This document shows, in pieces, positions 1 to 8,301 of a DNA stretch of 9,884 nucleotides. Every line of letters starts with the position of its first letter. The stretch's first letter is position 1. The notes beneath the pieces are model-generated. The model saw only the letters and a list, made by a program, of their open reading frames with translations. It ran no database searches and was not told where the DNA came from. The position numbers and the translations under genes are program-made. The DNA comes from Methylomonas sp. (GTDB taxonomy: Bacteria; Pseudomonadota; Gammaproteobacteria; Methylococcales; Methylomonadaceae): the NCBI GenBank assembly GCA_026989715.1, contig JALSIU010000314.1:1-9884 (forward strand), read 5' to 3'.

Positions 1-1
1 A

Positions 2-1804
2 CAGCAATATCCTAAAATCGCGGCAAGTTTGGATTTAGGGGGGGCAGAGTGTGCAGACCCTTATGTAGAGCGATTATTAGAAAGTTTTGCTTTTTTAACG
101 GCGCGTATTCAATTGAAAATGGATGCGGAGTTTCCGCGTTTTACACAGCATTTATTAGAAATTGTTTACCCGCACTACTTAGCCCCTTTACCTGCAATGG
201 CGGTGGTGGAAATTCAACCTGATTTAAAAGGTGGGGTGACGGAAAACGGCTTTGTTTTGCCAAGAGAAACACGCTTATTAAGTCATAGTAACGTGAAAGG
301 GCGGAGTAAGTGTGAGTTTCGTACGGCGCATGAGCTAACACTTTGGCCAATACAAATAAAAGAAGCGAGTTATTTGCCATTAGGCGAGGCTTTACGCTAT
401 GCAGGTGCAGATGTACAAAGCGTTAAATCTGGTCTACGATTGACATTGCAGACGGTGCAGGGACTGAGCTTTCAACAGCTAAATATTACCAATCTGCCGA
501 TTTATTTGCATGGCAGTGGTAGCCTGCCTTTTCAGTTATATGAATTATTACTTGGGCATTGTGCGGCAGTGGTGGTGCAAGCTGTTAATAAAACATCCCC
601 CGTATATCGTAAAGCTCTCAATAAAACCGTTATACAGGCTTTAGGGTTTGATGCACAGCAAGCCTTATTGCCTAGTAAATTTGCCTCGTTTCAAGGTTAT
701 CGCTTATTGCAAGAATACTTTGCTTTGCCCCAGCGTTATTTGTTTGTGGAGATAACGTCGCTACAAGCTGCACTACAAGCGTGTGCTGAGACCGAAATAG
801 AGCTTATTATTTTGTTGGATGATAAAATGGATGAGCTTGAAGGACTGGTTGATGCGGGTCATTTTATGCTGAATTGTACCCCGGTCATTAATTTATTTCC
901 TAAGCGAGCCGACCGTATTCATTTAAAGACGCAAAGTACGGAGCATCATTTAGTGATTGACCGTACCAAACCCAATGATTTTGAAGTTTTTAGTCTTGAG
1001 GAGGTTGAAGGTTATGGCATCGGTGCGACAGCAGAGCAGGTGTTTCGGCCTTTTTATTCTAGCCGACAAGATATTGGTGTAGGAGATTATGCCTATTATA
1101 CGGTGCGACGACAACAGACACTAGAGTCAACGACCAGTAAAGCAGGTAAGTTAAAAACAGATTATATCGGTAGCGAGCTGTTCATTTCATTGGTTGATGC
1201 CAGTGAAGCCCCCTATAACACAGACCTGAAGCAATTAGGGCTTGAGGCACTTTGTACCAATCGTGATTTGCCTAAAATGATGGTGCTCGGCGAGGGAAAA
1301 ACGGATTTTAATTGGGTGGTTAATGCACCTATTGAATCGATACGTTGCTTGGCAGGACCGACAGACCCCGAGCCTTCACATGCGGAAGGGGAGCATGCTT
1401 GGCGATTGATTAATCATTTGTCGCTGAATTATTTAAGTTTAGTCAATAATGATAGTAAGCAAGGGGCAACGGTCTTACGTGATTTATTACGCCTCTATGG
1501 GCATTATGCTGATCCGGTCATTAGCCAGCAAATTGAAGGGCTGGTTTCGGTCGATAGCAAAGCGGTGACGGTGCGCATCCCTATTGCAGGCCCTATTTGC
1601 TTTGGGCGTGGCTTGGAAATAACGCTTAATTTTGATGAATCTGCCTTTGTCGGTGGAGGCTGTTTTTTATTAGGCGCTGTTATGGAACAGTTTTTTAGAA
1701 AATATGCCTCGATTAATAGTTTTACGCAACTTGTCATTAAAACCCGTGAGCGCGGGGAGATTATGCGCTGGCCGGTTAGAACCGGTACTCGGCAAACGCT
1801 ATGA
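2..1804 (+). CDS. tssF: T6SS baseplate protein TssF (5'-truncated by window)
   Basis: TssF (VasA/ImpG family) is a baseplate wedge subunit that, with TssG, TssE and TssK, holds the VgrG spike at the inner face of the cytoplasmic membrane. The reading frame is open from base 2, and 600 residues are visible. The sequence around the first in-window TTG (base 29) already aligns with conserved TssF N-terminal sequence, including QQYPKIA before it and CADPYVERLLE after it. The true start therefore lies upstream and roughly 20-30 residues are missing. Further family signatures are PRFTQHLLE followed by YPHYLAP near the N-terminus, FRPFYS at visible residues 348-353, and a C-terminus with GRGLEITLNFDE, INSFTQ and RGEIMRWPVRTGTR. 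There is no signal peptide or membrane segment, as expected for a cytoplasmic baseplate protein. The stop codon overlaps the tssG start (ATGA, 1801-1804). A run of seven G lies at 38-44. Identification is very secure. Confidence 0.97.
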   Translation, partial: QQYPKIAASLDLGGAECADPYVERLLESFAFLTARIQLKMDAEFPRFTQHLLEIVYPHYLAPLPAMAVVEIQPDLKGGVTENGFVLPRETRLLSHSNVKGRSKCEFRTAHELTLWPIQIKEASYLPLGEALRYAGADVQSVKSGLRLTLQTVQGLSFQQLNITNLPIYLHGSGSLPFQLYELLLGHCAAVVVQAVNKTSPVYRKALNKTVIQALGFDAQQALLPSKFASFQGYRLLQEYFALPQRYLFVEITSLQAALQACAETEIELIILLDDKMDELEGLVDAGHFMLNCTPVINLFPKRADRIHLKTQSTEHHLVIDRTKPNDFEVFSLEEVEGYGIGATAEQVFRPFYSSRQDIGVGDYAYYTVRRQQTLESTTSKAGKLKTDYIGSELFISLVDASEAPYNTDLKQLGLEALCTNRDLPKMMVLGEGKTDFNWVVNAPIESIRCLAGPTDPEPSHAEGEHAWRLINHLSLNYLSLVNNDSKQGATVLRDLLRLYGHYADPVISQQIEGLVSVDSKAVTVRIPIAGPICFGRGLEITLNFDESAFVGGGCFLLGAVMEQFFRKYASINSFTQLVIKTRERGEIMRWPVRTGTRQTL

Positions 1805-2793
1805 ATTTACTGGATAACTTACAGAAAACTCCTTATAAATATGGCTTTTTTGCCGCATTACGTCAATTGGAATGCTTTTATAAAAATAAAGCACGCATAG
1901 GCTATGCACTCAAGCCGTCGGGAGATGCGGTACGCTTTGGGCAAGAGCCTAGTTTGCAATTTGCACGTACGACACTGGCTTCTTTTCGTATTAAAAGCCC
2001 GGCATTACCTAAATTAAATGTATTGTTTTTTGGTGTATTCGGGGTTAACGGCCCTTTGCCATTACATTTAACGGAATTTGTTCGCGGCAGGATACGTCAT
2101 GCTAAAGATGATACGTTTGCAGCGTTTGCGGATATGTTTCATCACCGGTTGTTGAGTTTCTTTTATCGAGCTTGGGCGGATAAAGAGCCGACCGCACAGC
2201 TAGACCGAGCCGACAGCGATCGCTTTTCTTTTTATGTGGGGTCATTACTGGGCTTGGCTGATAAGACACAGCGCGAGCGCGATGTTATGCCGGATTATAC
2301 CAAGCTGCATTTTGCCGCACACTTAGGCTCACAAACAAAGCATGCCAGTGGTCTTCAGGCAATTTTGGCCGATTATTTTCAAGTGCCGGTGCAAATTCAG
2401 GAATTTGTTGGTGAGTGGTTAGATATGCCGGCGACAAGTTACTGTTTTCTTAATGATGACCCTAATACCGGGCAATTAGGTGTGTCGGCGGTGTTAGGGA
2501 CTAAAAGTTGGCAATGTCAGCATAAGTTTCGTATCGTGATGGGGCCTCTGCATAAGCAAGAATATGAAAGCTTTTTACCGACAGGGGCTAAATTAGCCGG
2601 TTTACACAGTCTGGTGAAAAATTATGTCGGTTTTGGATATGCTTGGGACTTGAACTTATGCCTTAAAAAAGAGCAGGTGCCCACAACGCAACTCGGGCGA
2701 TATGGTCAACTTGGCTGGACAAGCTGGTTGCAAGCCTGTAAAAGAGAAGAAGATGTTAATGAATTGTATCTCAACTTGGGAGGAATGGAATGA
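1801..2793 (+). CDS. tssG: T6SS baseplate protein TssG
   Basis: TssG (VasB/ImpH family) pairs with TssF in the baseplate wedge, in a TssF2-TssG complex that contacts TssK and the sheath/tube base. The 330 residues are at the short end of the usual family length. Visible family features are FFAALRQLE at 16-24, VRFGQEPSLQF at 44-54, the GVNGPLPLHLTE block at 81-92 and the aromatic FHHRLLSFFYRAW stretch at 113-125. The start is fixed by the ATGA overlap with tssF. No good Shine-Dalgarno sequence lies just upstream, so translation is probably coupled to tssF termination (inference). The stop overlaps the tssH start in the same way. The protein is cytoplasmic and soluble, with no signal peptide. 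Nothing looks truncated. Confidence 0.96.
   Translation: MNLLDNLQKTPYKYGFFAALRQLECFYKNKARIGYALKPSGDAVRFGQEPSLQFARTTLASFRIKSPALPKLNVLFFGVFGVNGPLPLHLTEFVRGRIRHAKDDTFAAFADMFHHRLLSFFYRAWADKEPTAQLDRADSDRFSFYVGSLLGLADKTQRERDVMPDYTKLHFAAHLGSQTKHASGLQAILADYFQVPVQIQEFVGEWLDMPATSYCFLNDDPNTGQLGVSAVLGTKSWQCQHKFRIVMGPLHKQEYESFLPTGAKLAGLHSLVKNYVGFGYAWDLNLCLKKEQVPTTQLGRYGQLGWTSWLQACKREEDVNELYLNLGGME
2778..2784 (+). promoter_or_regulatory. Strong ribosome binding site for tssH
   Basis: GGGAGGA lies inside the 3' end of tssG, 5 bases before the ATG at 2790. It supports that start and suggests independent high-level initiation for tssH. The preceding tssF/tssG junction has the same ATGA overlap but lacks such a site. 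Confidence 0.7.
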
Positions 2794-5543
2794 CTGATAT
2801 TAGTCGGACTGCATTGTTTGGTAAGCTTAATAATTTAGCTTATAAAGGAATTGAAAGCGCAACCGTTTTTTGCAAGATGCGAGGCAATTCGTATGTTGAA
2901 TTGGTGCATTGGTTGCACCAGATATTGCAATTACAAGATTCTGATTTACATCGTATTATAAAGCATTTTGAGTTAAATACTTCCACCTTGGCACGAGATT
3001 TTACTGATTCGCTAGACCGTTTACCTGCGGGCGCAACCGCTATTTCTGATTTATCGGCACATGTCGAAGAAGCGGTTGAGCAAGGTTGGTTATATGCCAG
3101 CTTAAAGTATGGTAGCAACCAAGTGCGTACCGGCCACTTGATAGTTGGCATTATTAAAACCACCGATTTACGCAATGGCTTGCATGCCATTTCGGCTGAA
3201 TTTAAGAAAATTAATGCTGATATATTGCTCGATAAATTTAATGACATCGTGGCCGGTTCACCGGAAGATGCGATGCATGCACAAGATGGTAGCGCATTAG
3301 CAGGAAATGCGGCACCGGGAGAAAGCTCGGGAGCTATTCCGCCCGCACAAATGGGCAAGCAAGCGGCCTTGCAACAATTTTCAATTGATTTAACTGATGC
3401 GGCGCGTAAAGGTGAGATTGACCCCATTGTGGGACGGGATGATGAAATTAGGCAAATTATTGATATTTTAATGCGCCGTAGGCAAAACAACCCCATTTTA
3501 ACGGGGGAGGCTGGAGTCGGGAAAACAGCCGTCGTAGAAGGTTTCGCGTTGCGCATTGCCGCAGGCGATGTGCCGGAACCTTTAAAAGATGTCAGCATCA
3601 GAACTTTAGACTTAGGCTTATTACAAGCCGGAGCCAGCATGAAAGGAGAGTTTGAAAATCGGTTACGGCAAGTGATTGAGGAAGTACAAGCCTCAGAAAA
3701 ACCCATTATTTTATTTATTGATGAGGCGCATACCTTAATTGGTGCCGGTGGTGCCGCAGGGACGGGCGATGCCGCTAATTTATTAAAACCTGCTTTGGCA
3801 CGTGGCACATTGCGCACCGTTGCGGCGACAACCTGGGCTGAATATAAAAAATATTTTGAAAAAGACCCCGCATTAACACGGCGTTTTCAGGTCGTTAAAG
3901 TTGATGAGCCGGATGATGAGAAAGCTTTAATGATGATGCGCGGTGCCGCCGCTGTGATGGAGCAACATCATAAAGTCTTGTTGTTAGATGAAGCCCTTGA
4001 AGACTCGGTTAAACTGTCGCACCGCTATATTCCGGATAGACAACTACCTGATAAAGCTGTCAGTGTGCTAGATACTGCTTGTGCGCGGGTTGCCATTAGT
4101 CAGTTCTCAGTGCCGGCAGAAGTAGATGATAGTCGCCGGCGTATTGAGGCTTTAAAGATTGAGGCCTCAATTATTCAGCGAGAGGCGGATGTTGGTATTG
4201 AAACGGGGGGGCGTGCTACTGAAGTCGAGGCGAAGCTCGCTGAAGAGCAAGTGCGGCTGGATGCGCTAGAAGCACGTTGGCAAGGTGAAAAGGAATTGGT
4301 TGCAGAGATTTTGGCATTGCGTGCTAAATTGTCTGTGCAAGATTTAGCTGATAATACGCCTTCGGATGCGAGTGCAGTAGATACGGGTGAGGCGGTTGCC
4401 AAAGAAGAGGCTACGGAGGGGCTGTTAGCGGATACGGCGATGGACGATACGCAACGTGCCGAGGTCTTTCAAAAACTAAAAGATTTACAGCTTAAATTAA
4501 GTGCAATGCAGGGCGAGCAACCGCTTATGTTCCCTACGGTCGATAGCCAAGCTATTTCCTCCGTGATTGCCGACTGGACAGGGGTTCCGGTAGGCCGTAT
4601 GGTTAAAAATGAAATTGATGCAATTCTTAATTTAGGGGAAACGCTGAATAAGCGGGTGATTGGTCAGCGGCATGCGCTGGATATGATTGCTAAGCGCGTA
4701 CAAACCTCACGTGCCGGTATGGATAATCCAGGTAAACCCATTGGTGTTTTCCTCTTATGCGGTACGTCTGGGGTAGGGAAGACTGAAACCGGTTTGGCCT
4801 TAGCAGAAGCACTGTATGGCGGTGAAGAAAATATTATCACCATCAATATGAGCGAATATCAAGAGGCGCATTCCGTGTCTACATTAAAAGGCTCACCACC
4901 GGGTTATGTCGGCTATGGGGAAGGCGGTATTTTAACTGAAGCAGTACGCCGCCGGCCTTATAGTGTTGTGTTATTGGATGAGGTCGAAAAAGCACATCCT
5001 GATGTACATGAAATTTTCTTTCAAGTTTTTGATAAAGGTTGGATGGAAGATGCGGAAGGCCGCTTTATTGATTTTAAAAATACCATTATTTTATTAACGT
5101 CTAATGCCGGAACCGAGTTAATTACCAATTTATGTAAAGACCCTGATTTAATGCCTGAGCCGGAAGGCATTGCCAAAGCACTGCGTGAGCCATTGCTTAA
5201 AGTCTTTCCGGCCGCTTTATTGGGACGTTTGGTCACTATTCCTTATTATCCACTCAGTGATGACATGATGCATGCGATTATTAAATTGCAACTGCAACGT
5301 ATTGAAAAACGTGTGTTAGAAAATCATGGCATTCCTTTTCATTATGATGATGCAGTTGTAGAACTGATTGCAGGTCGTTGTAGTGAGCTGGAAAGTGGTG
5401 CGCGAGTCGTCGATGCTATTTTAACCAATACCGTTTTACCGACAATTAGTCAGGCATTTTTAACTAAAATGATGGCTGGAGAAAGTATTGCGGCGATTAA
5501 TATTTCGGTTAAAGACAGTGAATTTAGCTATCAGTTTGATTAA
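2790..5543 (+). CDS. tssH: T6SS sheath-recycling AAA+ ATPase TssH (ClpV)
   Basis: ClpV is a hexameric Clp/Hsp100 unfoldase that binds the contracted TssB/TssC sheath and disassembles it so subunits can be reused. All expected parts are present in 917 residues: a Clp N-terminal domain (about 1-150), a linker, and the first AAA+ module with Walker A GEAGVGKT (239-246), Walker B ending in LFIDEA (308-313) and TRRF at 363-366 carrying the likely arginine finger. A coiled middle domain follows (about 430-580), then the second AAA+ module with Walker A GTSGVGKT (658-665), pore-loop region GSPPGYVG (701-708) and Walker B VVLLDE (726-731), and a C-terminal D2-small domain. Position between tssG and vgrG, plus the ClpV-type N-domain (IESATVFCKMRGNSYVE), argue against housekeeping ClpB. 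A strong Shine-Dalgarno GGGAGGA (2778-2784) lies 5 bases before the ATG. Oddity: an acidic, Ala-rich stretch at about 518-553 inside the middle domain. Confidence 0.97.
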   Translation: MTDISRTALFGKLNNLAYKGIESATVFCKMRGNSYVELVHWLHQILQLQDSDLHRIIKHFELNTSTLARDFTDSLDRLPAGATAISDLSAHVEEAVEQGWLYASLKYGSNQVRTGHLIVGIIKTTDLRNGLHAISAEFKKINADILLDKFNDIVAGSPEDAMHAQDGSALAGNAAPGESSGAIPPAQMGKQAALQQFSIDLTDAARKGEIDPIVGRDDEIRQIIDILMRRRQNNPILTGEAGVGKTAVVEGFALRIAAGDVPEPLKDVSIRTLDLGLLQAGASMKGEFENRLRQVIEEVQASEKPIILFIDEAHTLIGAGGAAGTGDAANLLKPALARGTLRTVAATTWAEYKKYFEKDPALTRRFQVVKVDEPDDEKALMMMRGAAAVMEQHHKVLLLDEALEDSVKLSHRYIPDRQLPDKAVSVLDTACARVAISQFSVPAEVDDSRRRIEALKIEASIIQREADVGIETGGRATEVEAKLAEEQVRLDALEARWQGEKELVAEILALRAKLSVQDLADNTPSDASAVDTGEAVAKEEATEGLLADTAMDDTQRAEVFQKLKDLQLKLSAMQGEQPLMFPTVDSQAISSVIADWTGVPVGRMVKNEIDAILNLGETLNKRVIGQRHALDMIAKRVQTSRAGMDNPGKPIGVFLLCGTSGVGKTETGLALAEALYGGEENIITINMSEYQEAHSVSTLKGSPPGYVGYGEGGILTEAVRRRPYSVVLLDEVEKAHPDVHEIFFQVFDKGWMEDAEGRFIDFKNTIILLTSNAGTELITNLCKDPDLMPEPEGIAKALREPLLKVFPAALLGRLVTIPYYPLSDDMMHAIIKLQLQRIEKRVLENHGIPFHYDDAVVELIAGRCSELESGARVVDAILTNTVLPTISQAFLTKMMAGESIAAINISVKDSEFSYQFD

Positions 5544-5569
5544 TGTCTATTATTTAAAGAGTATTTAAT

Positions 5570-7765
5570 ATGCCTCCAACTCAACAGAATCGTGAAATAG
5601 AAATCATAACACCGCTAGGTGCTGATGTGCTTTTATTGCAAGGGATGACCGTCACTGAAGAGCTGGGGCGATTATTTACTATTCAGGTTGAACTGGCGAG
5701 TGAGCAGAATATCGTCTTTGCCGATATATTGGGGCAAAATGTTTCCATCCGTTTAAATTTAATGGAAGGCGTGCGTTTTTTTAATGGCTATGTCAGCCGC
5801 ATTTCACAATCGGTCAATCAAGGACGTTATAACCGCTATCATGCAACCATTCAGCCTTGGTTATGGTTTTTGACGCGTACTTCCGATTGTAAAATATTCC
5901 AAGAAATGACCGTGCCGGAGATTATTACCCAAGTGTGTAATGAGCTCGGTTTTACGGATATTGAAAGTAAACTGTCAGAAGAATATCGAACCTGGGAATA
6001 CTGTGTGCAATATCGTGAAACGGATTTTAATTTTCTCAGCCGCTTAATGGAACAGGAAGGCATTTATTACTATTTTACCCACGAAGAAGGTAAGCATACG
6101 CTTAACTTAGCAGATAGTAGTAGTTCTCATAGCCCTTTAGAGGGTGAGGCGACGATAGAATACCATCCACTGAGCCAAGCAGAAGTTTATGATGGAGAAT
6201 GTATCACGCAATGGCACTTTGAACAGAAGATTCAGCCTGGGTCTTGCGTATTAACCGATTATGATTTCAAACTGCCAAAGCTGGATTTGGAAGTGGATGC
6301 CAATATTGCTAAACAACACTCTGAAGCAGAATATGAGATATTTGATTACCCCGGTGAATATGTCACCAGTGGCGAGGGCAGTCGTTATGTGCGTACGCGG
6401 ATAGAAGAGCTGCATACAGGTTATGAACAAGCGCAAGGGCAAGGCACGGTGAAAACAATGGGCTGTGGTGCATTGTTTACCTTAGAAAACTATACGCGTG
6501 ACGATCAAAACCGTGAATACTTGCTAGTTTCGGTTGCACATAGCATCCATGTCGATAATTTTGAATCGACCGGAAGCGGTAGTGTTGATTATAGAAATAA
6601 TTTTACGGCGGTTGCGAGTGATGTTGTGTTTAGAGCCGCAAGAAGTACGCCCAAGCCTGTGGTACAAGGCCCGCAAACGGCGGTTGTCGTAGGGCCTAGT
6701 GGCGAAGAAATCTACACCAATGAACACGGGCAAGTTAAATTGCAATTTCATTGGGACCGCTATGGTGAATCTAACGAAAACTCGTCTTGTTGGGTGCGTG
6801 TATCCCAACTTTGGGCAGGGAAAACTTGGGGTGGGATTCATATTCCGCGGATTGGTCAAGAAGTGATTGTTGAATTTTTAGAGGGTGACCCTGATAGACC
6901 CATTGTGACTGGCCGTGTTTATAATGGCGATCAAACGCCGCCTTATGATTTGCCTGCCAATAAAACGCAAAGCGGTATTAAAAGCCGTAGCTCACAAGGT
7001 GGTGGCGGGGCGAATTTTAATGAGATTCGCTTTGAAGACAAGATGGGTGAGGAGCAGGTTTATATTCATGCCGAAAAAAATCAAGATAATATTGTTGAGA
7101 ATGATGAAACGACTTCGGTAGGGCATGACCGCACCGAGGACGTAGGCAATGATGAAACCATTACGATAGGGAATGATCGTACTGAGCAAGTGGGGAATAA
7201 TGAAAGCATTACCATTGGTAATAATCGCACTGAAAAGGTGGTAGTGAACGAAACTATTAATATCGGTTCAAATCGCTCGGTGACGATAGGCAGTAATAAA
7301 ACGGAAACAGTGGGTGTTAACAAAGCTGAAACGATAGGGGTTGATAAAGCATTGAGTGTGGGTGTGGCTTATCATGTTTCTGTCGGTGCGGCGATGACGG
7401 AATCGGTCGGTGCCGCTAAAACACAGCAAGTGGGTGCGACTAAGTCCACTAAGGTCGGTGGTGATGTGAGTGAAACCTATGGTGCAAATCAGACGGTTGC
7501 TGTCAGTCAAGATTTAGCAGAAAGTATTGGCGATAACCATAGTATGAGTGTCGGCAAAGACCAAACGATCACGGTCGGTAAAAATTTGGTCATTGATGTG
7601 GGCGATAAAATTGTGATTAAAACGGGCAAAGCCAGCATTACTATGAAAAAAGATGGCACGATACAGATAGTAGGTAAAGATATTACTGTGAAAGGTTCAG
7701 GTAAAGTAGATGTTAAAGCATCGAAAAATATCACCATGAAAGGCAAAAAAATTCTTCAGAATTAA
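5570..7765 (+). CDS. vgrG: T6SS spike protein VgrG (TssI), without toxin extension
   Basis: VgrG forms the trimeric spike that sits on the Hcp tube and carries effectors out of the cell; it matches the phage gp27-gp5 hub/needle. In 731 residues one sees the gp27-like hub (about 10-360) with the signature YRETDFNFLSRLMEQEGIYYYF (148-169), then a gp5-like OB fold (about 371-452) containing NEHGQVKLQFHWD and IGQEVIVEFLEGDPDRPIVTGRV. A Gly-rich joint (477-480) follows, then a beta-helical needle of 22 octapeptides (511-686), and a short Lys-rich, Gly-containing end (687-731). There is no C-terminal catalytic extension, so this is a non-evolved VgrG that must rely on separate cargo. The gene begins 26 bases after tssH, with only a weak purine site (AAAGAG, 5556-5561) before the ATG. 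Its position directly after clpV recalls other T6SS clusters. Confidence 0.97.
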   Translation: MPPTQQNREIEIITPLGADVLLLQGMTVTEELGRLFTIQVELASEQNIVFADILGQNVSIRLNLMEGVRFFNGYVSRISQSVNQGRYNRYHATIQPWLWFLTRTSDCKIFQEMTVPEIITQVCNELGFTDIESKLSEEYRTWEYCVQYRETDFNFLSRLMEQEGIYYYFTHEEGKHTLNLADSSSSHSPLEGEATIEYHPLSQAEVYDGECITQWHFEQKIQPGSCVLTDYDFKLPKLDLEVDANIAKQHSEAEYEIFDYPGEYVTSGEGSRYVRTRIEELHTGYEQAQGQGTVKTMGCGALFTLENYTRDDQNREYLLVSVAHSIHVDNFESTGSGSVDYRNNFTAVASDVVFRAARSTPKPVVQGPQTAVVVGPSGEEIYTNEHGQVKLQFHWDRYGESNENSSCWVRVSQLWAGKTWGGIHIPRIGQEVIVEFLEGDPDRPIVTGRVYNGDQTPPYDLPANKTQSGIKSRSSQGGGGANFNEIRFEDKMGEEQVYIHAEKNQDNIVENDETTSVGHDRTEDVGNDETITIGNDRTEQVGNNESITIGNNRTEKVVVNETINIGSNRSVTIGSNKTETVGVNKAETIGVDKALSVGVAYHVSVGAAMTESVGAAKTQQVGATKSTKVGGDVSETYGANQTVAVSQDLAESIGDNHSMSVGKDQTITVGKNLVIDVGDKIVIKTGKASITMKKDGTIQIVGKDITVKGSGKVDVKASKNITMKGKKILQN
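7100..7627 (+). repeat. 22 tandem degenerate 24-base repeats encoding the VgrG beta-helix octads
   Basis: Within vgrG, residues 511-686 form 22 consecutive octapeptides with consensus x-N/D-x-T-x-x-V/I-G and no change of register. Gly falls on every eighth residue from 518 to 686 except at 558 (Val) and 646 (Ser). This is the gp5-needle type repeat that winds three chains into a triangular beta-helix. At the DNA level the copies are diverged, so this is a protein-structural repeat rather than a recent tandem duplication. The first eight or so octads are richer in N/D and the later ones in V/A/K. Confidence 0.93.
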
Positions 7766-7796
7766 AAGCCGGTTTAACGAATTGAGCGACACTTGT

Positions 7797-7801
7797 GGAG
7801 G
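7797..7801 (+). promoter_or_regulatory. Ribosome binding site deciding the start of the DUF6484 gene
   Basis: GGAGG is placed 6 bases before the ATG at 7808 and 9 before the ATG at 7811. It overlaps codons that would be used if translation began at the in-frame TTG at 7793. This makes the TTG start unlikely and supports 7808, with 7811 as the alternative. Confidence 0.8.
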
Positions 7802-7807
7802 TTTAAG

Positions 7808-8281
7808 ATGATGCAAACAACACAAATAGCAAATGATGCAACACCGATAAGTCAGAAAATTGATGGCGTAGTGATTGGCTTATTATTAAGCATTAATAAC
7901 GAAGGTGTGCCATTAGTTGCCTTTCCCGGAAATCCTGCGGAAACGGCTATTGCGGCGCGTAGCACGGTGACAATGCAAAGTTCGGATGTGGGTTGTGAAG
8001 TGGCCTTGATGTTTGAAGGCGGCGATCCAAATATGCCATTGATTATGGGAAAAATACAGCAGGTTACGTCAGTAAAAGCAGTGCAAAACAGTCCATTGGC
8101 CAAGGCTAGATTAGATGATGAAAGCATTGTACTGTCTGCCCGGAAAAATATTACCTTGCAATGTGGTAAAGCGAGTATCACTTTAACCAAATCGGGCAAA
8201 GTGATTTTAAGAGGTGCTTATGTGCTCAGTCGTTCATCCGGCGTAAATCGAATTAAAGGCGGTTCGGTACAGATTAATTAA
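7808..8281 (+). CDS. DUF6484-type T6SS accessory protein, VgrG-tip-like
   Basis: A 157-residue protein with no signal peptide or membrane segment. I recognise it as the small DUF6484 type found next to vgrG in T6SS clusters; the biochemical role is not established to my knowledge. Residues 18-83 read like a compact gp5-type OB fold: DGVVIGLLLSINNEGVPLV, FPGNP, then VGCEVALMFEGGDPNMPLIMGKI (61-83), which parallels VgrG 428-450 (IGQEVIVEFLEGDPDRPIVTGRV). After a linker, 107-157 is beta-rich and shares GKASIT (120-125) with VgrG 686-691, then ends in a Gly/Ser-rich tail (SSGVNRIKGGSVQIN). The gene starts 42 bases after vgrG behind a good Shine-Dalgarno site and ends 20 bases before the DUF2169 gene. 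I infer a spike-associated or cargo-docking role. The start could also be ATG 7811. Confidence 0.85.
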   Translation: MMQTTQIANDATPISQKIDGVVIGLLLSINNEGVPLVAFPGNPAETAIAARSTVTMQSSDVGCEVALMFEGGDPNMPLIMGKIQQVTSVKAVQNSPLAKARLDDESIVLSARKNITLQCGKASITLTKSGKVILRGAYVLSRSSGVNRIKGGSVQIN

Positions 8282-8301
8282 CAATAAGTATAAATACCAA
8301 T

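Noticed and set aside
29..1804. TTG at base 29 as the start of tssF
   Set aside because: The codons before it (QQYPKIA) already match conserved TssF sequence, so the gene begins upstream of the window.
2840..3817. Long minus-strand open frame (325 codons) under tssH
   Set aside because: It lies antisense to a conserved ClpV coding sequence. The translation is Cys/Ser-rich without recognisable domains, as expected of a shadow frame.
2790..5543. Housekeeping ClpB disaggregase instead of ClpV
   Set aside because: The ClpV-type N-terminal domain and the location between tssG and vgrG, with overlapping start, fit TssH.
6524..7510. Several minus-strand and offset open frames across the vgrG needle
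   Set aside because: They arise from the periodic codons of the octad repeats and have no start signals or family resemblance.
7750..7763. Small inverted repeat (AATTC/GAATT) at the end of vgrG as a terminator
   Set aside because: The stem is only 5-6 AT-rich pairs with a tiny loop, overlaps the last codons and has no T-run after it.
7793..8281. TTG at base 7793 as the start of the DUF6484 gene
   Set aside because: The GGAGG site at 7797-7801 would lie inside the coding region and is well spaced for the ATG at 7808.
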